A stretch of DNA of 64,000 nt from Desulfobulbus elongatus DSM 2908 (GTDB taxonomy: Bacteria > Desulfobacterota > Desulfobulbia > Desulfobulbales > Desulfobulbaceae): contig NZ_JHZB01000001.1 in the NCBI RefSeq assembly GCF_000621145.1, forward strand, positions 124,001-188,000, written 5' to 3'. The first letter of the stretch is position 1. The number at the start of each line of letters is the position of its first letter. Of this stretch, positions 56,965 through 64,000 are shown piece by piece. The notes beneath the pieces are model-generated. The model was not told the DNA's origin. It did no database searches and saw only the letters and a list, made by a program, of their open reading frames with translations. The translations under genes and the position numbers were made by a program.

Positions 56965-57615
56965 GTGGAAGATGCCGCTGTGGTGCCCGCCCGTATCGAA
57001 GAGTTGGCCGCCGAATATGCGCGGCTGTGGCCGCTGATGCCCGTTTTGCATGCGCGCATCGCCAGGCTGGCCGGCAAGGAGGCGATCAGGTCCTGCGCCC
57101 GGCGGCTGGGCATGCTCAGCCGTCAGGGCGGCCGGTCGGGGATCGTTTTCGCGCATGAACTGGAGGCGGAAATCTTTCAGGATTACCTGATCTACATGCA
57201 CCGCCCCCATGGGATCTCCCCGGTCCGGCAACTGTGCAACCGCAGGCCATATCCGCCGGGCAGCGACGAGCACACCCTGCTGGCGGGCATGGTGCAGGCC
57301 CGGTTTTCGCTCTTCTGGATCAGGGAGGTGCACCCGGCCGGCGGCTTCGTCGCCCTGGACGTCATCCGAGGAGGGCATTTTTTCATCCTCGACCGGTCAT
57401 TGCCGCAGCAGGATGCCGTGGGGTTGCTCTCGGCCTTCCGCATTTTTCCCTTCCGCGAGGCCTGGATGCACACCGGCGCCAACATGGTGTTCGGCACCAT
57501 TGGCGACAGCGCCGGCATGCAACCCGCGGGACGGGTGCTCGACAGCAAGGAGGAACGGGCAGTGAACGAGGAGCATATCCGCCGCTGGCGGGCGCTCCTC
57601 GGGGAGATGGCCTAG
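56965..57615 (+). CDS. Hypothetical soluble protein
   Basis: The 216-residue product begins with a GTG at 56965 behind a strong GGAGGTCG site. It is mixed alpha/beta with no membrane segment and has no cysteine-rich or catalytic motif I recognise. Blocks include LIYMHRPHGISPVRQLCNRRPYPPGSDEHTLLAGMVQARFSLFWIREVHPAGGFVALDVI. It is divergent from the hemolysin III gene and ends 58 bases from the convergent alaC stop. No function is proposed. Confidence 0.75.
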   Translation: MEDAAVVPARIEELAAEYARLWPLMPVLHARIARLAGKEAIRSCARRLGMLSRQGGRSGIVFAHELEAEIFQDYLIYMHRPHGISPVRQLCNRRPYPPGSDEHTLLAGMVQARFSLFWIREVHPAGGFVALDVIRGGHFFILDRSLPQQDAVGLLSAFRIFPFREAWMHTGANMVFGTIGDSAGMQPAGRVLDSKEERAVNEEHIRRWRALLGEMA

Positions 57616-57624
57616 AAAAAGGTG

Positions 57625-57658
57625 GGAAGGCCGCGTCTGCCGAAAAAAACGCGGCCCT
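57625..57658 (-). terminator. Possible weak terminator after alaC
   Basis: GGCCGCGT and ACGCGGCC form an 8-bp stem (57629-57636 and 57648-57655 region) between the convergent alaC and hypothetical gene. The T-tract on the minus strand (CCTTTTTC) follows only after several bases, so activity is doubtful. Confidence 0.4.
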
Positions 57659-57673
57659 TGTGCAACCGGATGT

Positions 57674-58921
57674 TCAGGCCGCTGCCCCTTCCGGGGCGAG
57701 GAGGAAGGTGCCGGCTTTGACCTCCTGCTCGATTTCCACCAGGGCGCGCTTCATCTGCTTGAGGGCCTGGCGGATGCGGTTTTCGTTTTCCACCAGGGCC
57801 AGGCGCAGATAGCCGTCGCCCTCCTCGCCGAAACCGGCGCCGGGGGCCACGGCCACGTTGGCCCGGTTCATCATTTCGATGGAAAAACGGACCGAGCCCA
57901 TTTGGGCGAAGGGCTCGGGGATGCGCACCCAGACGAACATGCCGGCCCTGGGCTTCTCCACCTCCCAGCCCATCCGGACCAGCCCCTCGCAGAGCACGTC
58001 CCGCCGCTTTTGGTAGATCGCCACCTGCTCGACGATGGTGTCGTCGCAGTCGCGCATGGCCACGATGCCCGCCACCTGGATGGCCGAGAAGATGCCGTAG
58101 TCGTAGTAGCCCTTGATCTTGGCCAGACCGCCGACCATCTCCCTGTTGCCCACGCAGTAGCCCAGCCGCCAGCCGGCCATGTTGTACGACTTGGAGAAGG
58201 AGCCGAACTCGACCCCCACCTCCAGCGCCCCCGGAATTTCGAGCAGCGAGGGCGCGGTCTGGCCGTCGTAGATGATCTGGCCGTAGGCGAAGTCGTTGAT
58301 CACCATGAAGTTGTGCCGCCTGGCCAGCTTGACCATCTCGGCGAAGAATTCCCTGGAGGCCAGGGTGCCGGTGGGATTGTGGGGATAGTTGAGCATTACC
58401 AGCTTGGGGTGGGGATAGAGCGACTGGCACATGGTGCTCATCTGGCGGAGAAAGGCCTCTTCCGAGCCCAGGGGAAAGCGGAGGACGCTGGCCCCGGCGA
58501 TGACCGCGGCGTAGACGTGGATCGGGAAGAACGGCGAGGGCACCAGGACGGTGTCGCCCGGCCCGAGCAGGGCCAGGCAGAGGTGGGAGATGCCCTCCTT
58601 GGAACCGATGGTGCAGATGACGTCGTCCTCGCCGGTGAGCTCCACCCCGTACTTGCGTTTGTAGTAGAGGGCGATCTCCCGTTTGAGGTTTTTCATGCCG
58701 CCGGCGACCGGATAGCGGTGGGTCTTGGGATCGACCGCCACCTCGCAGAGTTTCTCGGTCACCCGGCTCGGCGTCGGGTCCATGGGGTTGCCCATGCCGA
58801 GATCGATGACATCGATGCCTTCCCACCGTTTTTCCATCTTGATTTTGTTGATCATGCCGAACAGGTAGGGCGGCAGTTGCTGCATGCGTTCGGCAAAGCG
58901 GATGGTCACGTCGTTGCTCAT
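57674..58921 (-). CDS. alaC: Alanine-forming class I/II aminotransferase (AlaC type)
   Basis: The 415-residue PLP enzyme resembles E. coli AlaC (412 residues), which makes alanine from pyruvate and glutamate. Blocks are ERMQQLPPYLFGMINKIKMEKR, DVIDLGMGNPMDPTP, the HRYPVAGGMKNLKREIALYY cofactor region, NYPHNPTGTLA, DFAYGQIIYDG, and the PLP lysine K244 in EFGSFSKSYNMAGWRLGY. The ATG at 58921 has AGGAG six bases upstream; one at 58927 is too close to it. It is third in the ilvB-ilvN-alaC series but has its own promoter and an alanine-codon attenuator at 59022-59149, so it is probably regulated by alanyl-tRNA supply. Direct activity is unproven. Confidence 0.93.
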   Translation of the reverse strand: MSNDVTIRFAERMQQLPPYLFGMINKIKMEKRWEGIDVIDLGMGNPMDPTPSRVTEKLCEVAVDPKTHRYPVAGGMKNLKREIALYYKRKYGVELTGEDDVICTIGSKEGISHLCLALLGPGDTVLVPSPFFPIHVYAAVIAGASVLRFPLGSEEAFLRQMSTMCQSLYPHPKLVMLNYPHNPTGTLASREFFAEMVKLARRHNFMVINDFAYGQIIYDGQTAPSLLEIPGALEVGVEFGSFSKSYNMAGWRLGYCVGNREMVGGLAKIKGYYDYGIFSAIQVAGIVAMRDCDDTIVEQVAIYQKRRDVLCEGLVRMGWEVEKPRAGMFVWVRIPEPFAQMGSVRFSIEMMNRANVAVAPGAGFGEEGDGYLRLALVENENRIRQALKQMKRALVEIEQEVKAGTFLLAPEGAAA

Positions 58922-58989
58922 GTTCATCTCCTGTAAAAGTAGCCCGGCGCCAGGGACTCGGGTTGAGGAATACTGCCGTCCCGAAAAGC

Positions 58990-59017
58990 AAAAAGCCCGA
59001 ACCGTCCGGTCCAGGCT
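58990..59017 (-). terminator. Second tandem hairpin of the alaC leader
   Basis: AGCC-T-GGACC pairs with GGTTC-G-GGCT (58994-59017) and on the minus strand runs into TTTTTGCTTTT. It lies just downstream of the main attenuator and may act as a second stop or backup terminator. The stem is interrupted by mismatches. Confidence 0.6.
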
Positions 59018-59021
59018 GCAC

Positions 59022-59057
59022 AAAAAACGCCATGGACCGGAGTCGTGGTCCATGGCG
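59022..59057 (-). terminator. Attenuator terminator of alaC
   Basis: CGCCATGGACC (59028-59038) and its exact inverse (59047-59057) form an 11-bp stem with an 8-base loop, followed on the minus strand by TTTTTT (59027-59022). It lies between the leader peptide and alaC. The 5' arm (TCGCCATGGACC on the minus strand, 59058-59047) can instead pair with GGTTCATTGGCGA of the leader (59108-59096), forming 12 pairs with one bulged T, so the hairpin can be prevented. Confidence 0.9.
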
Positions 59058-59080
59058 AGCGGTTTTGAGTCTGCTGTGAA

Positions 59081-59149
59081 TTACGCAGCAGGCGGTCGCC
59101 AATGAACCGGGTTCATCGCCGCCGCTGCCGCGCCCTGTCGTTGTCTCAT
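59081..59149 (-). CDS. Alanine-rich leader peptide of alaC
   Basis: A 22-codon ORF starts at the ATG at 59149, with AGGAT upstream, and stops with TAA at 59083-59081. It reads MRQRQGAAAAAMNPVHW and continues to end RPPAA. Codons 7-11 are five alanine codons in a row (GCG GCA GCG GCG GCG), and two more close the peptide. Region 2 of the attenuator starts eight bases after the alanine run, where a stalled ribosome would leave it free. This is the pattern of a control peptide for an alanine-sensitive attenuator. It is too short to be listed by ordinary ORF calling. Confidence 0.85.
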   Translation of the reverse strand: MRQRQGAAAAAMNPVHWRPPAA

Positions 59150-59199
59150 GGGGCTATCCTGCTGAATACGCGTTGCGGTTGCAGTCTTTTCTCTGACTG

Positions 59200-59228
59200 T
59201 TTCTAGCCCGGATCGACCATTTTGTCAA
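59200..59228 (-). promoter_or_regulatory. Promoter of the alaC leader transcript
   Basis: On the minus strand TTGACA (59228-59223) and TAGAAA (59205-59200) are spaced by 17 bases. The start point would be near 59193, about 44 bases upstream of the leader ATG. It lies after the ilvN stop, giving alaC transcription independent of ilvBN. Confidence 0.75.
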
Positions 59229-59257
59229 TGATTGTCGGGTCGGGAGCACACGTTCCT

Positions 59258-59584
59258 TTAACCGATACGGCCCATCATCGCCGCCATGGCTTCCACCCGG
59301 TCGCGGGCATCGGCCCGGTCCTCGACCGCGAGCACGTCTTCCAGCTTGGCCAGTTGCTTCACCACCTGGTCGAGCCTGTCGGCGGCGTCGACGGTGAGCC
59401 AGATGCGGCTGGTGTCGCCCCGGCCGATGGCGGTGCAGAAGATTCCCTCGAGGTTGAAGGCCCGGCGGGCGAAAAGGCCGCAGATCTGGAGCATGACCCC
59501 TGGATGGTTGTTGACGGTCAGGCGGAGGATGGTGGTGGACCCGGACGGTGTTGCCGCCGCGCGGTCGGTATCAGTTGCGGGCAT
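59258..59584 (-). CDS. ilvN: Acetolactate synthase small (regulatory) subunit
   Basis: The 108-residue protein has an ACT domain ([34 protein letters not shown]) that binds valine or other branched-chain amino acids and regulates the catalytic subunit. Its 108 residues make it a short IlvN-type subunit like the E. coli one (96), unlike long IlvH. Its start overlaps the end of ilvB by 14 bases. Confidence 0.92.
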   Translation of the reverse strand: MPATDTDRAAATPSGSTTILRLTVNNHPGVMLQICGLFARRAFNLEGIFCTAIGRGDTSRIWLTVDAADRLDQVVKQLAKLEDVLAVEDRADARDRVEAMAAMMGRIG

Positions 59585-61253
59585 AATCGTCTCCTATCAT
59601 GGTGGTGTTGGCGGCGCCCGGCGGCACCATGGGGGTGACCTCCTCCTCGATGTCGATCGGTACGTTGATCAGGCAGGGGCCGGGTTCGGCCATGGCCTGG
59701 CGCAGGAGTCGGTCCGGTTCGGCGGCGCCGTCCAGATCGAAGGCCCGCATGCCGAAGCCGCGGGCGATGGTGGCGAAGTCGACGGCGATACCGTAGGAGG
59801 AGGCGAAATAGCGCTGATCGTAGAAGAGGCGCTGCTGCTGACGCACCAGGCCCAGGCTCCTGTTGTTGAGCACCACGATCCTGACCGGGGTCTGCTGTTC
59901 GACGGCGGTGGCCAACTCCTGTATGTTCATCTGCAGGCTGCCGTCGCCGCTGAAGCAGACCACCGGCCGGCCGGGAAAGGCGAGTGAGGCGCCGATGGCC
60001 GCCGGCAGACCGAAGCCCATGGTGCCCAGGCCGCCGGAGGTGAGCAATTGGCGCGGCGCGGTGAAGGGGTAGGCTTGCGCCACCCACATCTGGTGCTTGC
60101 CGACATCGGTGCTGATCAGGGCCTCGGGACCGGCCAGCTCGGCGATGCGCCGGATGAGCTGAAAAGGCTTACCCGGCGCGAAATTCTGCGCCGGAAAACA
60201 GGGGAAGTCCCGCCGCAACTGGCGGATGCGCTCGTTCCATTGGCCCCGCCGCCTCGGCCGGATCAACGGCAGCAGACCGGCGAAGGCCCGGCCGGCGTCA
60301 CTGGTGATGCCGGCGTCGGCCGGTCGCAGCTTGCCGATTTCGCTGGCATCGATATCGACATGGATGACCTTGGCGTTGGGGCAGAAGGCGCTGATCCGGC
60401 CGGTGGCGCGGTCGTCGAACCGGACCCCGGCAGCGATGAGGACATCGCACTCCTCCATCGCCAGGTTGGTGGCGCGGCAGGCGTGCATGCCGAGCATGCC
60501 CAGCGACAGCGGATGGTCCGAGGGCAGGATGCCGAGTCCCATCAGGGTCATGACCGCGGGGATGGCGGCCTGTTCCGCCAGTTGCCTGGCTGCGGCCGCG
60601 GCCCCGGCATGGATGACGCCGCCGCCCAGATAGAGGATCGGCCGGGTCGCCCCGTTGATCATCGCCGCCGCCTGGGCGATCGCCTGCTCGTCTCCGGGCC
60701 GGTGATCGGCGGTCGGGCAGGGTTCGGGCCAGGCGGCGAACTCCACCACCTCGGTCTGCACATCCTTGGGCACGTCGATCAGCACCGGGCCGGGCCGGCC
60801 GGAACCGGCCAGGCGCAGGGCTTTTGGCACCATGGTCAGCAGTTCGGCGGCCGAGCGCGCCAGGTAGTTGTGCTTGGTGATCGGCATGGACATGCCGTAG
60901 GTGTCGACCTCCTGGAAGGCGTCGGTGCCGAGCAGCGACCGTGGGACTTGGCCAGTGATGCAGACCAGCGGAATCGAGTCGAGATAGGCGTCGGCCAGGG
61001 CGGTGAGGACGTTGGTGGCGCCGGGGCCGGAGGTGGCGAAACAGACCGCCGGCCGGCCGGTGGATCGGGCCATGCCCTGGGCGATGAAGCCCGCGCCCTG
61101 CTCGTGGCGGGCGAGAACGTGGCGGATGGCGGTGGTGTCGGCCAGGGCGTCGTAGAGGGGCAGGTTGGCCCCGCCGGGAATGCCGGTGACGGTCCGGATG
61201 CCATGCCGTTCCAGTTGGTGGATGATGATCTGGGCGCCGCTGAGTCTGGGCAT
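59571..61253 (-). CDS. ilvB: Acetolactate synthase large subunit
   Basis: The 560-residue ThDP enzyme condenses two pyruvates (or pyruvate and 2-oxobutyrate) in branched-chain amino-acid synthesis. The catalytic Glu51 is in [32 protein letters not shown], the FAD- and quinone-binding-like middle domain follows, and the ThDP motif is [29 protein letters not shown]. The ATG at 61253 has CAGGAGGACCACGAC upstream; the ORF extension to 61328 lies in the leader and attenuator. It precedes ilvN and alaC. An attenuator at 61287-61321 and a Val-rich leader peptide lie upstream, as in enteric ilvBN. Confidence 0.96.
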   Translation of the reverse strand: MPRLSGAQIIIHQLERHGIRTVTGIPGGANLPLYDALADTTAIRHVLARHEQGAGFIAQGMARSTGRPAVCFATSGPGATNVLTALADAYLDSIPLVCITGQVPRSLLGTDAFQEVDTYGMSMPITKHNYLARSAAELLTMVPKALRLAGSGRPGPVLIDVPKDVQTEVVEFAAWPEPCPTADHRPGDEQAIAQAAAMINGATRPILYLGGGVIHAGAAAAARQLAEQAAIPAVMTLMGLGILPSDHPLSLGMLGMHACRATNLAMEECDVLIAAGVRFDDRATGRISAFCPNAKVIHVDIDASEIGKLRPADAGITSDAGRAFAGLLPLIRPRRRGQWNERIRQLRRDFPCFPAQNFAPGKPFQLIRRIAELAGPEALISTDVGKHQMWVAQAYPFTAPRQLLTSGGLGTMGFGLPAAIGASLAFPGRPVVCFSGDGSLQMNIQELATAVEQQTPVRIVVLNNRSLGLVRQQQRLFYDQRYFASSYGIAVDFATIARGFGMRAFDLDGAAEPDRLLRQAMAEPGPCLINVPIDIEEEVTPMVPPGAANTTMIGDDYARN

Positions 61254-61286
61254 GTCGTGGTCCTCCTGTGGTGATGTCGATCGGGC

Positions 61287-61321
61287 AAAAAAAAACCCCT
61301 GCCGGCTGGCGCCGGCAGGGG
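61287..61321 (-). terminator. Attenuator terminator of ilvB
   Basis: On the minus strand CCCCTGCCGGC-GCCA-GCCGGCAGGGG is a perfect 11-bp stem (61321-61296) followed by nine T (61295-61287), 34 bases before the ilvB start. It lies just after the leader-peptide stop. The upstream segment GGCGCCGTAGCGGG (61360-61347) can pair with the 5' arm and would prevent the hairpin. Confidence 0.92.
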
Positions 61322-61350
61322 GAGTCATCTCAATCAGCAGTTCCTTCCCG

Positions 61351-61449
61351 CTACGGCGCCCCGATGGGTACGCGTACGACGACCACTACGCCTACGACGA
61401 GCAGGGCAAAGAAGGCGGCAGGGGCGGCGGGACGGGAAAGAGTCTTCAT
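61351..61449 (-). CDS. Valine-rich leader peptide of ilvBN
   Basis: A 32-codon ORF from the ATG at 61449 to the stop at 61353-61351 contains eight valines, mostly in the run LLVVGVVVVVRVPIGAP, besides leucine and one isoleucine. Its size and composition match the enteric ilvB leader (IvbL, also 32 residues). Shortage of charged tRNA-Val or tRNA-Leu would stall the ribosome and favour transcription through the terminator at 61287-61321. Its ribosome site is weak. Promoter boxes TTGACG and TATCAA lie at 61530-61501. Confidence 0.88.
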   Translation of the reverse strand: MKTLSRPAAPAAFFALLVVGVVVVVRVPIGAP

Positions 61450-61500
61450 ATACGGTTGCTGTTCATGCAAGAGTGCGTTCGTGAGCGAACGATTGTCTTC

Positions 61501-61530
61501 TTGATACCTGAAGCGGGGTTCTGCCGTCAA
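61501..61530 (-). promoter_or_regulatory. Probable promoter of the ilvB leader
   Basis: On the minus strand TTGACG (61530-61525) and TATCAA (61506-61501) are spaced by 18 bases, upstream of the leader peptide. Transcript start would be near 61494. Confidence 0.55.
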
Positions 61531-61619
61531 GGGGAATGTTTCTTCCCTGCGAGGATTTCCTGGCGGATGTCGTTGGAACCCCGCCGGGCGGGCTGAGGCC
61601 GCCACCGATTCGGAGGGCG

Positions 61620-62459
61620 TCAGGAAAAGAAATCCATGATCGCCTCGAAATCGCGGCCGATCGCCTCGTGCAGGGCGGTGCAGTCTTCCGGAGCGAGTCC
61701 GGTCGCCAGCCAGACCCGGGACGCGACCGGCAGCGGTTCCTGATCGGGCGGACCTTCTTCGTGCTCCGCCCGTGCCAGCAGCGCCCCGAGATGCACCAGA
61801 GCGGTTTCCACCGGAAAGTGTCGCGCGTGTTCCGGTTCGAGATGGCACCGGACCGACTCCACCAGGCTCTCCGGCACCTCCCACAGGCGCATGAGTTCGC
61901 CGCCGACGGTCGCGTAATCAAACCCCAGCAGGGCACGTTCGACCACGTGCACCGGCAGGCTTTCGGCCCGTGCCCGCACAAGAGCCTGCTGGGCGAGATC
62001 GGGAATGGCCTGGTACATGAGCAGATGGCCGATGTCGTGCAGCAGGCCGGCGACGAAAAGACGTTCCGGTTCTCCCGTCTTGGCCCTGCCCGCCAGGAGC
62101 CGGCAGGCGGCGGCACAGTAGACGCTCCGCCGCCAGAATCGTTGCATGTCCATGAGATGGACGGCCATGCCCTTGAAGGTCAGGGCGATGGAGGTGGCCA
62201 GCACCAGGTCGTGAATCTGTTGCGTGCCGAGCAGGGCGACGGCACGGCTGACGGTGTCGACCCTGGCCGCGAAGGAATAGAGGGAGCTGTTGACGATGCG
62301 CAACAGCCGCAGGGTCAAGGCCGGGTCCTTGTCGATCACCGTGGCGACTTCGGCCACAGTGTACCCCGGATTGTCGAGGACCCGGCGCAACCGGATATAG
62401 ATATCGGGCAGGGAGAGGAGGTGGGCCGCATGGAGGACGTCATGGAGAAGGGGGGCCAT
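61620..62459 (-). CDS. HDOD-domain protein, second copy
   Basis: The 279-residue product is an HDOD protein with LRLLRIVNSSLYSFAARVDTVSRAVALLGTQQIHDLVLATSIALTFKG, LFVAGLLHDIGHLLMYQAIPD and an H-rich middle. It has the same length and fold as the gene at 55107-55946, although the two are not close in sequence. The ATG at 62459 has CAGGAGCACCC upstream. It lies upstream of the ilvB leader, separated by 170 bases, on the same strand. HDOD proteins are often in signalling; the target is unknown. Confidence 0.9.
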   Translation of the reverse strand: MAPLLHDVLHAAHLLSLPDIYIRLRRVLDNPGYTVAEVATVIDKDPALTLRLLRIVNSSLYSFAARVDTVSRAVALLGTQQIHDLVLATSIALTFKGMAVHLMDMQRFWRRSVYCAAACRLLAGRAKTGEPERLFVAGLLHDIGHLLMYQAIPDLAQQALVRARAESLPVHVVERALLGFDYATVGGELMRLWEVPESLVESVRCHLEPEHARHFPVETALVHLGALLARAEHEEGPPDQEPLPVASRVWLATGLAPEDCTALHEAIGRDFEAIMDFFS

Positions 62460-62584
62460 TGGGTGCTCCTGAAAGGCAGGTCCGATCGTGGGCAAGACGC
62501 GCACCGCGCCGCACCGGCATCCGGAGGCGGGCGCCTGCGCGCCGTGGTCTCGTCTGTTCGGGCGCCTCAACGGTCGAGGCGGGC

Positions 62585-64000
62585 TCAATCCGTGCGGACT
62601 CCCTGGCGAACGCTGATGGCATACCTGCATTCGCCGGCCGTTCCCACCAGGCGCAGCGTATAGATGTCCGTTTTCGGCGCCGTGAACGGGATGGCGAAGC
62701 TTTCCGTGCCGTCATAGCGCCTGGTGGGATTCAGGTAGACGGGGATGCCGGTCGAGTCGACAATCTCCACCGTGTAGGTCCCCGCATCGCCGGTGCCGGC
62801 GAATTGAAAACGGACCGGCCTGAGCGCCTCGAGCTGCAGGCGGTACTCCGCCAGCGCCCCCTGGGCGATGCTGCCTTCCGCCTGGGCGCCGCCGACGGCG
62901 AGCACATTGGCCTCGCCCCGCAATTGGGCGTTGCTGGCGATCGGCAGAACGTGCAGCGCATAGGCCCCTTCCCCTTCAATGCCTTTGATGCGGATCGTGT
63001 ATCGCCCCGTTGTGGGCGGGGTGAACGCGATGGCGACGGTATCGCCCGCGCTGTACAGTCTGCCCGCATCCCGGTACACGGACCTGCCGGCGGCATCGAC
63101 GATGTCCAGGCGGTAGCGCAGGCGGGCTTCGGTCGCGGGCAGGGACAGGCGGACCGGGCTGTTGGCTTCCAGGGAGACGAAATACTCGGCCACCGCCCCC
63201 CGGGCGATGAGGCCATGGACCGCGTCGCCGCCGATATGGACGGCATTGGCCTCGCCCCTGAGGCGGGCGTTGGTAGTGATAGGCGTCACCGTGAAGGCGT
63301 ATTTCCCCTCCCCCTTGGTGCCGACGATGAAGATGGAATAGGTGTCGCTCGTGGGCGGGGTGAACGGAATGGTCGCGGCCTCCGTTCCGCAGAGCGGATG
63401 GGTGCCGTTCTGGAAAACAATGCGTCTCGCCGAGTCCAGGATCTCGATGTTGAACTGCGCGCCGTCGCCTGTGGGGAGAAAACTCAACCGGACCGGGCTG
63501 TTGCCCTCCAGCTTGATGCTGTGCTCGGCCACCGCGCTCTTGGCGATGACGCCGCCGAACTCCTGCTCCTTGCCGGCCATCTCCTTGCGCACCGCTTGCT
63601 CCGCGGCGGGCATGTCGGTTTTTTTCAGGGCAACGGCCGGCACCGCGACGGCGGCACGGGTTCTGTCCTCGAAGAAGAGCGCGACCGTCTGGGCCAGGGC
63701 GTCGCTGCGGACGACGTTGCCGACATTGTCGGTGACGGAAAGGAGCATGCCGGCAAAACGGCCGGCGATGTAGAGCGGGCTGCCGCTTTCACCCTTGACG
63801 AAGGCGGTCCCGGCCTCCTGCGGCACCACGTGGATGGTGCGGAATTGGTCGTAGCCGACGATATTGACGGCAATGATGCGAATGCTGCCGTCGGCGAGCA
63901 TGGTGCGCATCTCGCCGCTCTTCTCTGCCTCCAGGAGGGTGTCGATGGGGATCTTGGCGAAGTAGGCGCCGGCTTTGCACGGGATCGGATCGGCGGCCAT
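62585..64000 (-). CDS. Protease-like protein with three repeated domains (5' end outside window)
   Basis: The ORF reaches the right window edge, so the N-terminus is missing and the first ATG at 64000 is probably internal. The visible 471 residues begin with a trypsin-like part: VVPQEAGTAFVKGESGSPLYIAGRFAGMLLS, where GESGSP is like the catalytic-serine block of a chymotrypsin-fold serine protease or SpoIVB-type peptidase. After a linker near 150, three similar domains of about 93 residues follow, each with a LEANSPVRLSL-like opening, an IPFTPPTS-like middle and GEGKYAFTVTPI-like end. These resemble pre-peptidase C-terminal (PPC-type) beta domains. It is probably a secreted or envelope protein. 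Function is unproven. Confidence 0.8.
   Translation of the reverse strand: MAADPIPCKAGAYFAKIPIDTLLEAEKSGEMRTMLADGSIRIIAVNIVGYDQFRTIHVVPQEAGTAFVKGESGSPLYIAGRFAGMLLSVTDNVGNVVRSDALAQTVALFFEDRTRAAVAVPAVALKKTDMPAAEQAVRKEMAGKEQEFGGVIAKSAVAEHSIKLEGNSPVRLSFLPTGDGAQFNIEILDSARRIVFQNGTHPLCGTEAATIPFTPPTSDTYSIFIVGTKGEGKYAFTVTPITTNARLRGEANAVHIGGDAVHGLIARGAVAEYFVSLEANSPVRLSLPATEARLRYRLDIVDAAGRSVYRDAGRLYSAGDTVAIAFTPPTTGRYTIRIKGIEGEGAYALHVLPIASNAQLRGEANVLAVGGAQAEGSIAQGALAEYRLQLEALRPVRFQFAGTGDAGTYTVEIVDSTGIPVYLNPTRRYDGTESFAIPFTAPKTDIYTLRLVGTAGECRYAISVRQGVRTD

Overview
The window comes from a GC-rich anaerobic bacterium, most likely a Desulfobulbus-like member of the Desulfobacterota (a deltaproteobacterial sulfate reducer or fermenter). 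This is inferred from gene content. A lactate permease, GlcD/GlcF-type dehydrogenase, LutC, a fused LutB-LutA protein, Pta and AckA lie together, as in the organic-acid oxidation operon of Desulfovibrio. Other pointers are an oxygen-labile class I fumarase, a hemerythrin/HD-GYP protein, HDOD proteins and a sigma-54 response regulator. No rRNA, CRISPR, insertion sequence, integrase or phage gene was seen.

Layout. 0.2-9.3 kb, minus strand: an orphan NtrC-type regulator, a Sir2 deacylase, a periplasmic binding protein, two adjacent paralogous TIGR01777 epimerase-like genes with an abutting membrane protein, a DUF155/RMND1 protein and two small proteins. 9.5-11.3 kb: panE-panB. 11.3-16.7 kb, minus: an AraC-LysE-cupin set, an MTH1187-type thiamine-binding protein, a 755-residue EF-hand membrane protein and a lipoprotein. 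17-24.7 kb, plus: ettA, a tightly packed metX-metW-cysE-cysK run, MOSC and cysteine-cluster genes and a DUF1186 protein. 24.8-30.1 kb, minus: small membrane protein, aquaporin Z, LysE-like exporter, a 1.06-kb gene-free AT-rich stretch with two related inverted repeats, and an SLC13/RCK_C permease. 30.3-30.5 kb: tRNA-Lys, tRNA-Glu and a terminator.

30.7-41.2 kb, plus: rdgC, a TPR protein, an rdgC-neighbour gene, gatB, radC, hemW, class I fumarase, a LOG-family protein and a hemerythrin-REC-HD-GYP protein, ending in a 24-bp-stem bidirectional terminator. 41.3-53.8 kb: the lactate-to-acetate block. glcD-glcF, a GntR/FCD regulator and lctP are on the minus strand; lutC, lutBA, pta and ackA are on the plus strand. 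Near-palindromic TTGGTA/TACCAA sites lie in front of both lctP and glcD, so the local GntR protein probably controls the block in response to lactate.

54-57.6 kb: a cation diffusion facilitator, an HDOD protein, a hemolysin III protein and an unknown gene. 57.6-61.6 kb, minus: ilvB-ilvN-alaC, the most interesting stretch. A Val/Leu-rich 32-codon leader peptide and intrinsic terminator precede ilvB. A second, separate leader with five consecutive alanine codons, complete with 1:2, 2:3 and 3:4 pairings and its own promoter, precedes the alanine aminotransferase gene alaC. This looks like an alanine-responsive transcription attenuator. The window ends with another HDOD gene and a truncated protease-like protein with three repeated domains.

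Limits: all calls come from reading the sequence by eye. No database search, folding program or codon statistics were run, so family assignments rest on recognised motifs.
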